From Pirellulaceae bacterium (GTDB lineage Bacteria; Planctomycetota; Planctomycetia; Pirellulales; Pirellulaceae), in the NCBI GenBank assembly GCA_022448315.1, contig JAKVCA010000015.1, positions 118,837 through 182,836 on the forward strand: a stretch of 64,000 nt of DNA, read 5' to 3'. The position numbers and the translations under genes were made by a program. The notes below the pieces were generated by a model. It saw only the letters and a list, made by a program, of their open reading frames with translations, searched no databases and was not told the origin of the DNA. Below, piece by piece: positions 8,281 to 17,106 of the stretch (position 1 is its first letter; the number at the start of each line of letters is the position of its first letter).

Positions 8281-9222
8281 TCAACTGGGAACCGGTGCCT
8301 CTGAGACCAGTCGATCAATGATCCCTTCAACAACCTCCCGCTGGCTGCCTTGGACGAGCCCCCGGGCAAGAACACGATGGCTGAGCACAGGAATCGCTAA
8401 TCGCTTGATGTCGTCTGGAACGACGTAGTCGCGACTCGATGCGAAGGCATAACTCTGGGCGGCCCGGTACCAGAGTAAGGCGCCTCGTGTACTCACGCCC
8501 ACGCTCAGGTCGGGACACTCCCGTGTTCGATGAACCACGTCAAGCATGTAATCGCTGAGTGATGCTTCAACTTTGACTTGGCGGACCTGTTGTTGCAGTT
8601 GGATCACATCATCGGTGGAGAGTACGGGCGTCAACTGATCGACCGGTTCACCATCGCGGTGCGATTTAAGAACGTCACGTTCAAAATCGAGGTCCGGATA
8701 TCCCATGGAAACACGGAGCAAGAATCGGTCGAGTTGGCTTTCGGGAAGGACGTAGGTCCCCTCGTATTCAAAAGGGTTTTGGGTAGCCACAACAAGGAAG
8801 GGGCGAGGCAGGTCGTACGTCTTACCGTCGATGCTGCACTGATGATCTCCCATGGCCTCAAGTAGTGCCGCTTGAGTCCGTGGCGGTGCACGGTTGATCT
8901 CGTCGGCAAGAACGATGTTGTTGAAGACCGGGCCTTGATGAAAAACGAACTGACTTTCGGTCGAATTGAATACGTTGCTCCCGGTAATGTCACTCGGCAG
9001 GAGATCCGGTGTGAATTGCAGTCGCGCAAACTTTCCCGCAATGCTTTTGGCAATGGCCTTGCCCGCCAGAGTTTTGCCCACGCCTGGAACATCTTCCAGA
9101 AGGATGTGTTCTCCTGAAAGCAAGGCGACAACGCAGTAGCGTATGACTTCAGGTTTGCCAAAAATAACCTTCCCCATGTTCGCTTCCAGGGCGGCTACTT
9201 GATCCGAGAATGCCGTTGCCAA
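8281..9222 (-). CDS. moxR: MoxR family AAA+ ATPase
   Basis: A 313-residue AAA+ ATPase with Walker A GVGKT (residues 47-51), Walker B with D107-E108 in VLADEINRAPPRTQAALLEAMGD-like context, and the MoxR lid domain at the C-terminus (WYRAAQSYAFASSR, VPDDIKRLAIPVLSHR). MoxR ATPases act in the cytoplasm as chaperone-like remodelers for metal insertion or complex assembly, together with DUF58/VWA partners. This is the first gene of a three-gene minus-strand unit (moxR, DUF58, tgpA-like). About 700 bases separate it from the divergently transcribed toroid protein at 9926. Confidence 0.93.
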   Translation of the reverse strand: MATAFSDQVAALEANMGKVIFGKPEVIRYCVVALLSGEHILLEDVPGVGKTLAGKAIAKSIAGKFARLQFTPDLLPSDITGSNVFNSTESQFVFHQGPVFNNIVLADEINRAPPRTQAALLEAMGDHQCSIDGKTYDLPRPFLVVATQNPFEYEGTYVLPESQLDRFLLRVSMGYPDLDFERDVLKSHRDGEPVDQLTPVLSTDDVIQLQQQVRQVKVEASLSDYMLDVVHRTRECPDLSVGVSTRGALLWYRAAQSYAFASSRDYVVPDDIKRLAIPVLSHRVLARGLVQGSQREVVEGIIDRLVSEAPVPS

Positions 9223-9925
9223 AGTTGTGACTTCCTACTCAAGGTTCAGAGACAAAAGGGAACGGGACGGTGGTCGCTTCGAGTCCGTATCCGGATTGAC
9301 GACGAAAATAGCCAGAAACCACTTTGGCGGCCCACGCAAAGCACCTTCTTCTGGAGCGGTCAGTTCGTATGCAAAGGTGTCAATAGTAGCCAAGGCGATA
9401 AAAATCTTTTTCGGTGGAACTCGAGCGATTCTCACCGGTTTAATCAATCTGAGGAAAATTGGTCAACGCCTCGGCTTCCGTTCATCAATTTTTCGGAAAT
9501 GGATAAATTTGCAGAGGGAATCTCTGAAGAACGGAGGCGTCCACCGACAGGGCCATGATAGTCGTCATGACCTTCATGCGGGTAGGTATCCTCGGAAAAA
9601 CTTATGCAGGAAATTGCAATTCAGTAGTAAATCACAAGGCTTCATTCGCTTCGTGAGTCGATGTGGCTGGAAATGTGGATTGCCCACATTTCCAAATGAC
9701 TTGCAATTCTGTCGACTCCCGGAATACGATCGAGGAGGTGGGTTACCGAATCGGGTTCGAGTGGCGGGTCATTTTTCGTTGTCGACGGAAATCCAAATTA
9801 GCCCGACGCTGACGGAATCGAACCCGGAACGGTGACTTTGTCTGGGGTGGAGATGGATGAGAACGGTCCCGGTTATTGCATCTGATTGTTGTTGCATCTG
9901 AATATCGACAAGTAAGAAATCCAAA
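9223..9925. other. 703-base intergenic region between divergent genes
   Basis: No coding frame here has a recognisable protein signature. It must contain the promoters for the moxR cluster (minus) and the toroid protein (plus), but I could not pick a convincing -35/-10 pair. The only clear structure is a 10-bp hairpin at 9669-9693. Confidence 0.5.
9669..9693. repeat. Perfect 10-bp inverted repeat with 5-base loop
   Basis: GGAAATGTGG and CCACATTTCC flank ATTGC. No T-run follows on either strand, so it is not a typical intrinsic terminator. It could be an operator or an RNA hairpin in a leader of the downstream toroid gene. Confidence 0.7.
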
Positions 9926-11938
9926 ATGGCCGATCGAACCCGCGATAAGAATTCTTCTCAAAGAGATTCAAGCGGCGATCCTCTCTTCTTGCGTTTGGAT
10001 TCCTCTGACCCATTGCCGACGCTCGGAGCGACGGGGTTGCCTCGGCTATCGCTGCGGGCAACGACCGAAGAGAAATTTCGATTCGGGGGAGCCAAGGAGA
10101 GTTCGGATGGTTCTCAGTTTGATGCGTATTGCATCGAGACGGCAACGGGGAAAATCTGGGTTCAAGGCGAGAGCATTCTCAGCCCCTGTCCCGATTGCCA
10201 TGCTCCCATGTCCGTCCGATATTGGCTGATGATTGTTGACTGTTGGCAATGTGGGACCAGCGTCGAGTTGACCCAGGAGCAGCAGCAGGCGGTCAAGAGG
10301 TTGATGCGTGAGCGTGATTTGTCGGGCCGCGGTTCAACCCCATCTCAACCACGGAGTTTGCCGCCACAGAATCACGCGCAGGGCTCCACGACCTCAAGCT
10401 ATTCGGGGCGCGAATCCCGCTGGCAACCCGAACCGAAAACCGCCGGGTCTTCCAACGCAAGGTCGGCAACGACGGTGAGTGCCCGCAAGGCCGCACGGGT
10501 TTCAAGACCAAAGAAAATCAAACGATTTCAGCTGGGGCCAGCCTGGGTGGTCAGTTTGCTTCTCCACTTATTGGTCCTGCTGTTGCTCGCTCTGATTACT
10601 TTCACTCCGAGAGAGGATTGGGAGTCCATCACGCTGAGTACATTCGTCAGTACTGATGATGAGAAAGGTGGAGATCCCCGTGAAGTTGAATTGAAGCAGG
10701 AGCAACAGGACGATTTGCCTCGTCCCTCCATGCAAGATTTCGAGGATCAGGAAATTCAGGAACGACTGGCTCGCGCAGATCAAGATGCTCGTGAGTTGCA
10801 ACTGGACCCCATACCAGTGGTCGCGCCACCTGATCTCAATCAAGTCAAAAAACAGATTGCCGGAGAGCCGGGCAGTCGTCCAATTTTTGCGGCCCGGGAT
10901 CCGCGATTGCGATCCGAGTTGGTGAAAAAAGAAGGGGGAACCCTACTGACCGAAGCAGCGGTTGCACGCGGCTTGCGTTGGTTAGCTCAGAATCAAAATC
11001 AGGATGGGAGTTGGAGTCTCTCCAATTATCAACGCTCCGATCGTCCAGATAATCAAGGCGATACGGCAGGGACCGCCCTGGCGCTGTTGCCGTTTCTTGG
11101 TGCAGGGCAGACGCACGAATATGGTATGTACAAAGAAAACGTCGCCCAAGGTCTGCGTTGGCTTATCGAACGGCAAGCCATTGATGGCGATTTGCGAGCC
11201 GGTTTGAATAACGTTCAGGGAATGTACGCACACGGGCAGGCCACCATTGTGCTCGTGGAAGCTCTTGCGATGACTGGCGATGAAAGGTTTCGTCAACCGG
11301 CTCAGCTTGCCGTCGATTTCATTGTAGCGGCTCAACACGATGAGGGCGGTTGGCGATACCGGCCAGGAGAAGCCGGGGATACGAGCGTGTTGGGTTGGCA
11401 GTTGATGGCGTTGCAAAGTGCTCGCTCGCCGGGAACAGGCCTTCGAGTCCCCGATACCTCTTTGAAACTTGCAAGTTATTATCTTGATCTTGCCTCTGCG
11501 CAAGAAGGCTCCCTCTACCGGTACCAACCCAAGCAAGGTCAAAAACCAACGCCCAGCATGACTGCGGAAGCACTGTTGTGTCGCGTCTACTTGGGGTGGA
11601 CCCGAGACGATCCACGTTTGAGAAAGGGGATGAACTGGTTGCGCGAGAATCATCCTCCCCAAGAGACATCAGACAGTTTGTACTACTGGTATTACGGCAC
11701 CCAGTTGTTTCATCATCTGGGCGGGGAGGCATGGGATCAGTGGAATACCGAAATGCGGGACCTGTTGGTGAATATTCAGGAAAAACGAGGCACCCAAGCC
11801 GGTAGCTGGTCTCCGGACAAGTTCAAGTATGGTCGACAAGGAGGCCGGATCTACACAACGGCTCTGTCAGTCTGCATTCTTGAGGTTTACTATCGTCACC
11901 TCCCTCTTTTTAAACAGCTTGACATCGACGGATCCTGA
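9926..11938 (+). CDS. Zinc-ribbon / transmembrane / alpha-alpha toroid protein (prenyltransferase-squalene oxidase repeats)
   Basis: A 670-residue membrane protein with an unusual three-part layout. A cytoplasmic zinc-ribbon-like N-terminus has C88-x2-C91 and C106-x2-C109. A basic serine-rich linker follows, then one membrane helix at about residues 206-227. The large C-terminal part has repeats of the squalene cyclase/prenyltransferase toroid type: GLRWLAQNQNQDGSWSL near 345 and WLIERQ and GGWRYRPGEAGDTSVLGWQL further on. The aspartate-rich cyclase motif DxDD was not seen, so a binding or enzyme role other than terpene cyclisation is likely. It faces the moxR-DUF58-tgpA cluster head to head and is followed by a YfhO-like gene after 207 bases. 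Such toroid proteins are common in planctomycetes; their function is unknown. Confidence 0.8.
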   Translation: MADRTRDKNSSQRDSSGDPLFLRLDSSDPLPTLGATGLPRLSLRATTEEKFRFGGAKESSDGSQFDAYCIETATGKIWVQGESILSPCPDCHAPMSVRYWLMIVDCWQCGTSVELTQEQQQAVKRLMRERDLSGRGSTPSQPRSLPPQNHAQGSTTSSYSGRESRWQPEPKTAGSSNARSATTVSARKAARVSRPKKIKRFQLGPAWVVSLLLHLLVLLLLALITFTPREDWESITLSTFVSTDDEKGGDPREVELKQEQQDDLPRPSMQDFEDQEIQERLARADQDARELQLDPIPVVAPPDLNQVKKQIAGEPGSRPIFAARDPRLRSELVKKEGGTLLTEAAVARGLRWLAQNQNQDGSWSLSNYQRSDRPDNQGDTAGTALALLPFLGAGQTHEYGMYKENVAQGLRWLIERQAIDGDLRAGLNNVQGMYAHGQATIVLVEALAMTGDERFRQPAQLAVDFIVAAQHDEGGWRYRPGEAGDTSVLGWQLMALQSARSPGTGLRVPDTSLKLASYYLDLASAQEGSLYRYQPKQGQKPTPSMTAEALLCRVYLGWTRDDPRLRKGMNWLRENHPPQETSDSLYYWYYGTQLFHHLGGEAWDQWNTEMRDLLVNIQEKRGTQAGSWSPDKFKYGRQGGRIYTTALSVCILEVYYRHLPLFKQLDIDGS

Positions 11939-12145
11939 AGCACCATCAGAAACTGGGTAGGTGATTCGATCGGAGCGAGTTTCAAAGCGAGGTCCTTCAA
12001 TAAGAAGGTTAATCCCCGACGTTCAGCCGTCATGCTGCCGATAAAACCATGGAAGGTGTTGAGGTTTATCTGCGGCGGGACCACGCCTCCTGTCTCTGTG
12101 CGGGGCTCGCACGCCGAATCTGGGTTTAGCATAGGAAAATGAGCT

Positions 12146-14983
12146 TTGAGCCACTCGTCAAAAACCTCGTATCAATATGCCGCAGTTTGTTGGCTCGGGG
12201 TGATTGCCGGCATTCTGTTTCTCGTCTGGCCGCTGGTCAGTTCCGAACAAACACTGGCGTTTCGTGATGCGGGCCATTTCTATTACCGACTCTTTGAGTT
12301 TCAGCAGGAGCAGGTTCAAAAGCATGGTCTCTCGGTGGATGTACTGTGGTGGAATGCTCGAGAAAATCTTGGTCAAAGTGCCCACGGCGATGCCACCGCA
12401 AGCCTGTACTATCCGCCAAAGTTATGGTTGTGGGCGGGGTGGCCTGAGGAGTTTACATTCCGGTGGAATCTCTACCTTATCGGGCACCTTTGCTGGGCCC
12501 TGTTGGGTGCGGGTTGGCTGGCTCGAACCCTGAAGTTTCAAGGGGTCGCTGCGGCGTGGCTCGCCCTTTCCTATGTGGCAAGCGGCGTGGTTTTGATTCA
12601 ACTCTGCAATGTCATCTATCTGGTTGGCGCGAGTTGGTTACCGTGGGCAGTTGGTTTCGGCCTCCGCGCGATACAACTGCCTCGATGGCGGTGGGTGATC
12701 GGTGGAGGTGTGAGCCTTGGCATGATGGTTCTCGGTGGAGATCCTCAAACCGCGTTTCATGCCGTGTTGATTCTGGTCTTACGAATCTGGTTGGACCGTC
12801 GATTTCTTCCCTCCCGACAGGACGCTCCCGAATTCAAGCGCGAACTCGCGTCACAGAAAATTGCAGGATCTCGCTATCTCGGCAGGAATCCTGAAGAGAT
12901 TGTCAGGCAGTGGGTTGGGGCTTTCATTCGACAACGTGGCTATTGGGGCGCTTTGATGGCCATGGCCGTGCTCGGGGGGTGGTTGTCCTGGATCCAAATC
13001 AGTGGGTCCATGGGAGTGATCAACCAGAGCGAAAGAAACCTCTGGGATCTTCCGCGTTCGCTCTGGGAAATTCCGGACTTTGCAAACCGAAAGGATTCGC
13101 TGGCACCCCAGCAGATTGCGGCAGCCAGTTTTGAGGGAATGGTGCAGAAACCGCGTGAGGGGACTCATCACGATTTTGCGTTTCAATTCAGCTTGCCGCC
13201 GTGGCAAGTGGCCGAGTGGCTTTGGCCTTATGTAAGCGGCCAGTTGTTTCCTAAAAACCAACGCTGGACACAGCAGTTGCCTGCAGCCGATCGTGTTTGG
13301 TATCCGTCGATTTACGCCGGGTGTCTGACCTGTGTCCTGGTCACGTTGGTGTTCTTCCGACGAGGGGGCAACGATTCGAATTTCAGATGGGCGCGGTCCG
13401 CCTTGCTTTTCGCACTGCTGGCATCCATGGGATGGTATGGACTGGGGTGGGTTGCCAAGGAATTATGGTTCGTGGTCGGCGGTCGACCCGACGAGGTTGC
13501 CTTGGGAAGTCAGGTGGGTGGACTTTACTGGTGGATGACCGTCCTGCTGCCTGGCTACATCCAATTTCGCTACCCAGCCAAACTGATGATCGTGGCCGCT
13601 CTGATGTTTTCCTGTCTCGCCGGATATGCCTGGAAGTGCATTGAGTCCGGGAATTCGCTCCGACCTGATCGTTGGTTTGCCATCTTCGCAGGATTCACAG
13701 TGCTGGTGCTCGTCGGATCTTGGGTGGCCTATCCAGAGTGGAGGCAATGGGTTGAGACGGCGCCTCCGGATGCCGTTTTCGGCCCTTTGCTGATTGATGC
13801 GGCGTGGGTCGATGTCCAAAGCAGTCTGTGGCAGGTTATTGTCATGCTGATGATGGGGTGGGCAATTCTGCGGTGGAGTCGGCGTGGTGGTAAAGAGAGG
13901 TATGCTTTCGGGGGGACCGTATTGCTTCTACTCTGCGTGGTGGACCTGGCGATGGCCCATCGCTTCCTTTTGCCGGTCGCGCCAATCGACGCGTGGGAAA
14001 ATCCATCGACGATTGCTGAGGTCCTGGCGAAGACGGATACCGATCGCTTGACCCCCATCTACCGTGGCGAGATGGAAGGTTGGATTCCCCAGGCTTGGTG
14101 GCAGCAAACCACCTCCAGTCGATTGTCTGAAATTGTCCGCTGGGATACTGCGACTTTATTTCCAAAACACCATTTGCGTTACCCTCTCGCATCGGTGCAG
14201 GTCCCGGCGGCGAGTGTGTCTTCGTATCATTGGATTCTGCTGCAGCGGTCTCGCCAGCTTGGACCCAAACGAGAAGACGGTCAACGAGAACCTCACCTGG
14301 AGTGGCTATCTGCTCTCGGGAGTCGGTACCTCATCGTGCCATCGTGGAGTGGAGCTCAGTGGGCTGAACATGCCGATCAGCTGAAGGCGCTTCCTGCAAG
14401 GGCCGGTTGGCCCAAGGATGTGCTTGTCCTCGAAAACGAAGCGGCTCTGCCCGCGTGTTGGACGATTCAGCAAGTTCGGTATGTTCCATTTTCGTTCGGA
14501 AATGACTTGATGAAGGCATGGGAGGAGTCGAAGGACGTCCTGTTGGATCGAGAGTCCGGAAAGCCCCGCGACTTTGCCAAAGAGGTCCTCGTCCATGACG
14601 CTCGCCTTGTTACTGATTTCACCGCCCCGCAGGAGCAGGAACGTGAACAACCGAATTTCATTCCAGGGGTCATTCTTGAGGATGCTCCCACTCGCCGTGT
14701 GATTCAGGCCATGCTCAACCGTGCTGGCTGGCTGGTGATCCCAATGAGTTACGATCCCGGTTGGACCGCCGTGGTTCGTGACCTTAGGGACGGGAAGGTT
14801 GTGCGTCCAAAGTTGCATCGCGTCAATGGCCTTATGACCGGTTTGCCATTGCCTTCCGGAAAGTTCGAAATTGAACTGCGATATCGCCCTGAATGGTGGG
14901 GCCTCCATTGCTTTCTCTGGTTGCTGGGATGGGGGATCGTGGGTCTTGGCGTGCTTTTCATGCTGTATCGAGGTCGACCTTGA
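12146..14983 (+). CDS. YfhO-like polytopic membrane protein
   Basis: A 945-residue protein dominated by hydrophobic helices over roughly the first 600 residues, an extracytoplasmic soluble stretch rich in Trp/Pro, and a final helix pair near the C-terminus (HCFLWLLGWGIVGLGVLFM). The N-terminal pattern, with a helix, then FRDAGHFYYRLFEF and a further soluble loop with YYPPKLWLW, matches the bacterial YfhO/GT-C-like membrane protein family, which is thought to glycosylate or modify cell-wall polymers using lipid-linked sugars. The start is TTG 12146; an in-frame TGA sits only two codons upstream and no other start is near, and AGGAAAATGAG provides a ribosome-binding site. It follows the toroid gene on the same strand. 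Confidence 0.75.
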   Translation: MSHSSKTSYQYAAVCWLGVIAGILFLVWPLVSSEQTLAFRDAGHFYYRLFEFQQEQVQKHGLSVDVLWWNARENLGQSAHGDATASLYYPPKLWLWAGWPEEFTFRWNLYLIGHLCWALLGAGWLARTLKFQGVAAAWLALSYVASGVVLIQLCNVIYLVGASWLPWAVGFGLRAIQLPRWRWVIGGGVSLGMMVLGGDPQTAFHAVLILVLRIWLDRRFLPSRQDAPEFKRELASQKIAGSRYLGRNPEEIVRQWVGAFIRQRGYWGALMAMAVLGGWLSWIQISGSMGVINQSERNLWDLPRSLWEIPDFANRKDSLAPQQIAAASFEGMVQKPREGTHHDFAFQFSLPPWQVAEWLWPYVSGQLFPKNQRWTQQLPAADRVWYPSIYAGCLTCVLVTLVFFRRGGNDSNFRWARSALLFALLASMGWYGLGWVAKELWFVVGGRPDEVALGSQVGGLYWWMTVLLPGYIQFRYPAKLMIVAALMFSCLAGYAWKCIESGNSLRPDRWFAIFAGFTVLVLVGSWVAYPEWRQWVETAPPDAVFGPLLIDAAWVDVQSSLWQVIVMLMMGWAILRWSRRGGKERYAFGGTVLLLLCVVDLAMAHRFLLPVAPIDAWENPSTIAEVLAKTDTDRLTPIYRGEMEGWIPQAWWQQTTSSRLSEIVRWDTATLFPKHHLRYPLASVQVPAASVSSYHWILLQRSRQLGPKREDGQREPHLEWLSALGSRYLIVPSWSGAQWAEHADQLKALPARAGWPKDVLVLENEAALPACWTIQQVRYVPFSFGNDLMKAWEESKDVLLDRESGKPRDFAKEVLVHDARLVTDFTAPQEQEREQPNFIPGVILEDAPTRRVIQAMLNRAGWLVIPMSYDPGWTAVVRDLRDGKVVRPKLHRVNGLMTGLPLPSGKFEIELRYRPEWWGLHCFLWLLGWGIVGLGVLFMLYRGRP

Positions 14984-15132
14984 ATCGATCCTCAGGCAAC
15001 GTCTAGAAAAGCTAGCAGGCTGAACGAGACGATTGATCTGGTCGTTCCGTATCGAATTCGTTAGCCTGCCCCCGGCCAAGGACCCCCAAGATGGGATGTC
15101 CTGATTTTTCTGTCCGGTCAATTGATGACGGG

Positions 15133-15146
15133 CAACCTCGAGGTTG
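15133..15146. promoter_or_regulatory. 14-bp perfect palindrome upstream of OmpH/Skp-like lipoprotein gene
   Basis: CAACCTCGAGGTTG is a perfect palindrome about 80 bases before the ATG at 15227. The CAAC-N6-GTTG form is the type of site bound by cyanobacterial SufR; whether that is meaningful here is unknown. A transcription factor operator is the simplest reading. Confidence 0.4.
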
Positions 15147-15226
15147 AGATGTCAGATCGCTCTTCGACTTCGAGGAAAACAGGCGTTCAGCCTTTTTAAA
15201 CCCACTTGTTTGCAGGGAAGCAAACC

Positions 15227-15931
15227 ATGCGATTCGCACCCGACTGTCGTTCCTCGTTCATCTGTCTGGTTTCCCTCGCCGTAAGCATTGGGTGCCAGCC
15301 AGCCACCGTTCCCGTCAGTTTTGCTGAAGCCGAATCCTCCGAAGTTCAATCGACGAAACAAAACGTCAGTACCTCTGTGGAAACACTCAGCGAAGATCGA
15401 GGAAACGGAGGGATCGCCGTCATCAATCTGAATGAGATAGCGCGACAGCTGGGCGAAAGAGAGCGTTGGCAGTCCGACATGGCTGACCGCGAGGCGGAAT
15501 TGAATGAGCGACTTGAGGTGATGAAGATGAGTTTTGAAAAAGAGCTTGAAGAAACCAAAGCTTCATTGGGCGAGGATCTGACCGAGGAACAAAATAAGAG
15601 CATCAAAGCCATGACCGCCCGATATAATGCGAGTATTCTTCAGGAGAGAGAGCACGCACGCGGTGAGTATGCTCAGTTTCAGGTGGGGCTCGAAAGTGAG
15701 TTTCGTACAAAGGTGAAGTCGGTGGCACTGGATGTTGCTCGCTCCCTCGGTTACTCCGTCGTATTGCAACACAATACCGTCTTTGATTACGACGCCTCTA
15801 CCGAGATCACTGTGCGGGTGATCGAGAAGCTCCAAGGGGCGAATGAGTTTGCGGATTCACCCAGGCAACGTCGAGAGAATGTTTCTCAGAGACTTCCCGG
15901 TGGAGGTCAGTTTCGCCCCGTTCAGGAATGA
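15227..15931 (+). CDS. OmpH/Skp-like periplasmic lipoprotein
   Basis: A predicted lipoprotein of 234 residues: a hydrophobic signal (FICLVSLAVSIGC) ends in the lipobox cysteine of SIGCQ. The mature protein starts with a short linker, then IAVINLNEIARQLGERERWQ, the first strand and helix of OmpH/Skp-type chaperones. A long charged coiled-coil follows (about residues 90-165), then a second strand region (YSVVLQHNTVF) and a C-terminal tail. Skp proteins hold outer-membrane proteins in the periplasm. The lipid anchor is unusual for Skp but not unknown in related families. ATG 15227 was chosen over TTG 15206 because the signal peptide then begins properly, with AGGGAAG upstream. Confidence 0.75.
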   Translation: MRFAPDCRSSFICLVSLAVSIGCQPATVPVSFAEAESSEVQSTKQNVSTSVETLSEDRGNGGIAVINLNEIARQLGERERWQSDMADREAELNERLEVMKMSFEKELEETKASLGEDLTEEQNKSIKAMTARYNASILQEREHARGEYAQFQVGLESEFRTKVKSVALDVARSLGYSVVLQHNTVFDYDASTEITVRVIEKLQGANEFADSPRQRRENVSQRLPGGGQFRPVQE

Positions 15932-15985
15932 CATTCGTCCAGGAACGCGCGTTGTAATTGGGCCATATGCTCGCACGAAGGACGT

Positions 15986-16960
15986 CTACAGCCGAAATCT
16001 TTGAATTCGATGGTTGTATGAATCCAGAACATAGAGCCTGCCCTCAGAGTCCTGCGCGAGTCCCCATGGTTGATAGAGTTGGCCAGGCTCTTTGCCATTG
16101 GTTCCCCAGGTCCCCAAGACTTCGCCGTCTCGCGTGAACTTCTGAACTCGGTGGTTCCCGTACTCCGCAATATAGACGGAACCATCTTGGCCCAGCACGA
16201 GGTCATACGGGTAACTCAACTGTCCCGGCTCAGTCCCGTAACTCCCCCAGCTCTTGAGTAACTTGGCTTCATCTCCTTTTGCATCAAACACCTGGACGCG
16301 GTGATTGCACGCGTCGACAACCCAAAGGTGATCATTCTGGTCAATGGCCAGATTGTTGGGTCGTTCGAACTGTCCCAGTTCGGTGCCGGAGCCACCCCAC
16401 TGGAAGAGAAACTCGCCCTCGGCAGAAAACTTCTGGATTCGATCGAGTTCACCATACTCGGAAATGTAGCGATTCCCTTTGGAGTCGATCACGATGTCGG
16501 TGACCAAGCCAAACTTTCCGGGTTCAAGACCATAGGTTCCACCCAGGGTCTGGTCCTCAAGAGGCGTTCCATCCGGTCGGTAGTACAGAATTCGATGGTA
16601 GTGGGTATCCGCCACCATCAGGTTACCCTCGGGTGAAATGGTCAGCCCCGTGGGCTTCCCTTGGTAAATCTCAGGTGTGCGCCATAACGCGAGAGACTCG
16701 CCGTCAAGAGTCATGACCTGAATTCGCCCCGTCATGTCGACGACGAAGAGCCGGTCTTCGTCGTCGATCGCAATGGCGCGAGGCTTCTGAAATCGCCCCT
16801 CGCCGATCCCTCGAGAGCCTATGATGTGGTCCGGTTGGCCGGGGTGGCCCTGCGGAACACATCCCATTCCATTAAGCGCTCCCAAAAGGAGGCCCCAAAC
16901 GAGCACGATCGCACTGGAGGGGCGAATATGGCGTTTAGGTTGGGGACATCGGTTCAGCAT
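15986..16960 (-). CDS. NHL-repeat beta-propeller protein, secreted or lipoprotein
   Basis: A protein of 324 residues with a hydrophobic N-terminus (AIVLVWGLLLGALNGMGC) that may be a lipoprotein signal, although GMGC is a weak lipobox. The rest is a run of NHL repeats, each with the pattern F-x-x-P-x-x-hydrophobic-A-x-D and a valine/aspartate-rich strand, for example FQKPRAIAIDDEDRLFVVD, LSYPYDLVLGQDGSVYIAEY and LYQPWGLAQDSEGRLYVLDS. About six repeats fill the length, enough for a closed propeller. NHL propellers bind proteins, peptides or polymers. It is convergent with the Skp-like gene, the two stops being 54 bases apart. Confidence 0.85.
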   Translation of the reverse strand: MLNRCPQPKRHIRPSSAIVLVWGLLLGALNGMGCVPQGHPGQPDHIIGSRGIGEGRFQKPRAIAIDDEDRLFVVDMTGRIQVMTLDGESLALWRTPEIYQGKPTGLTISPEGNLMVADTHYHRILYYRPDGTPLEDQTLGGTYGLEPGKFGLVTDIVIDSKGNRYISEYGELDRIQKFSAEGEFLFQWGGSGTELGQFERPNNLAIDQNDHLWVVDACNHRVQVFDAKGDEAKLLKSWGSYGTEPGQLSYPYDLVLGQDGSVYIAEYGNHRVQKFTRDGEVLGTWGTNGKEPGQLYQPWGLAQDSEGRLYVLDSYNHRIQRFRL

Positions 16961-17032
16961 GGCGGCTCATCTATCTGACATGTTGCCGTCAGTGCGAGCT
17001 TTTGCCCGCGTTGACGACCCGTGGTTAGGCCC

Positions 17033-17075
17033 TTGACCTTGAGACGTAAATCCAAGTATCTTAACATATTACGTC
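17033..17075 (+). promoter_or_regulatory. Putative promoter with overlapping inverted repeat, upstream of the YrdC-phosphatase gene
   Basis: TTGACC (17033-17038) and TATCTT (17057-17062) are separated by 18 bases. GACGTAA (17043-17049) and TTACGTC (17069-17075) form a 7-bp inverted repeat with a 19-base spacer that straddles the -10 box, a placement suiting repression. It lies in the 146-base gap between divergent genes, so it may control both. Confidence 0.4.
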
Positions 17076-17106
17076 GATTGCCCGTCGCCACAACCCGCAA
17101 TCTCAT

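Noticed and set aside
9757-9830. Bases GGTTCGAGT and GGAATCGAACCC look like the T-arm of a tRNA on either strand
   Set aside because: The flanking bases do not pair into a 5-bp stem, and no acceptor or anticodon arms fit.
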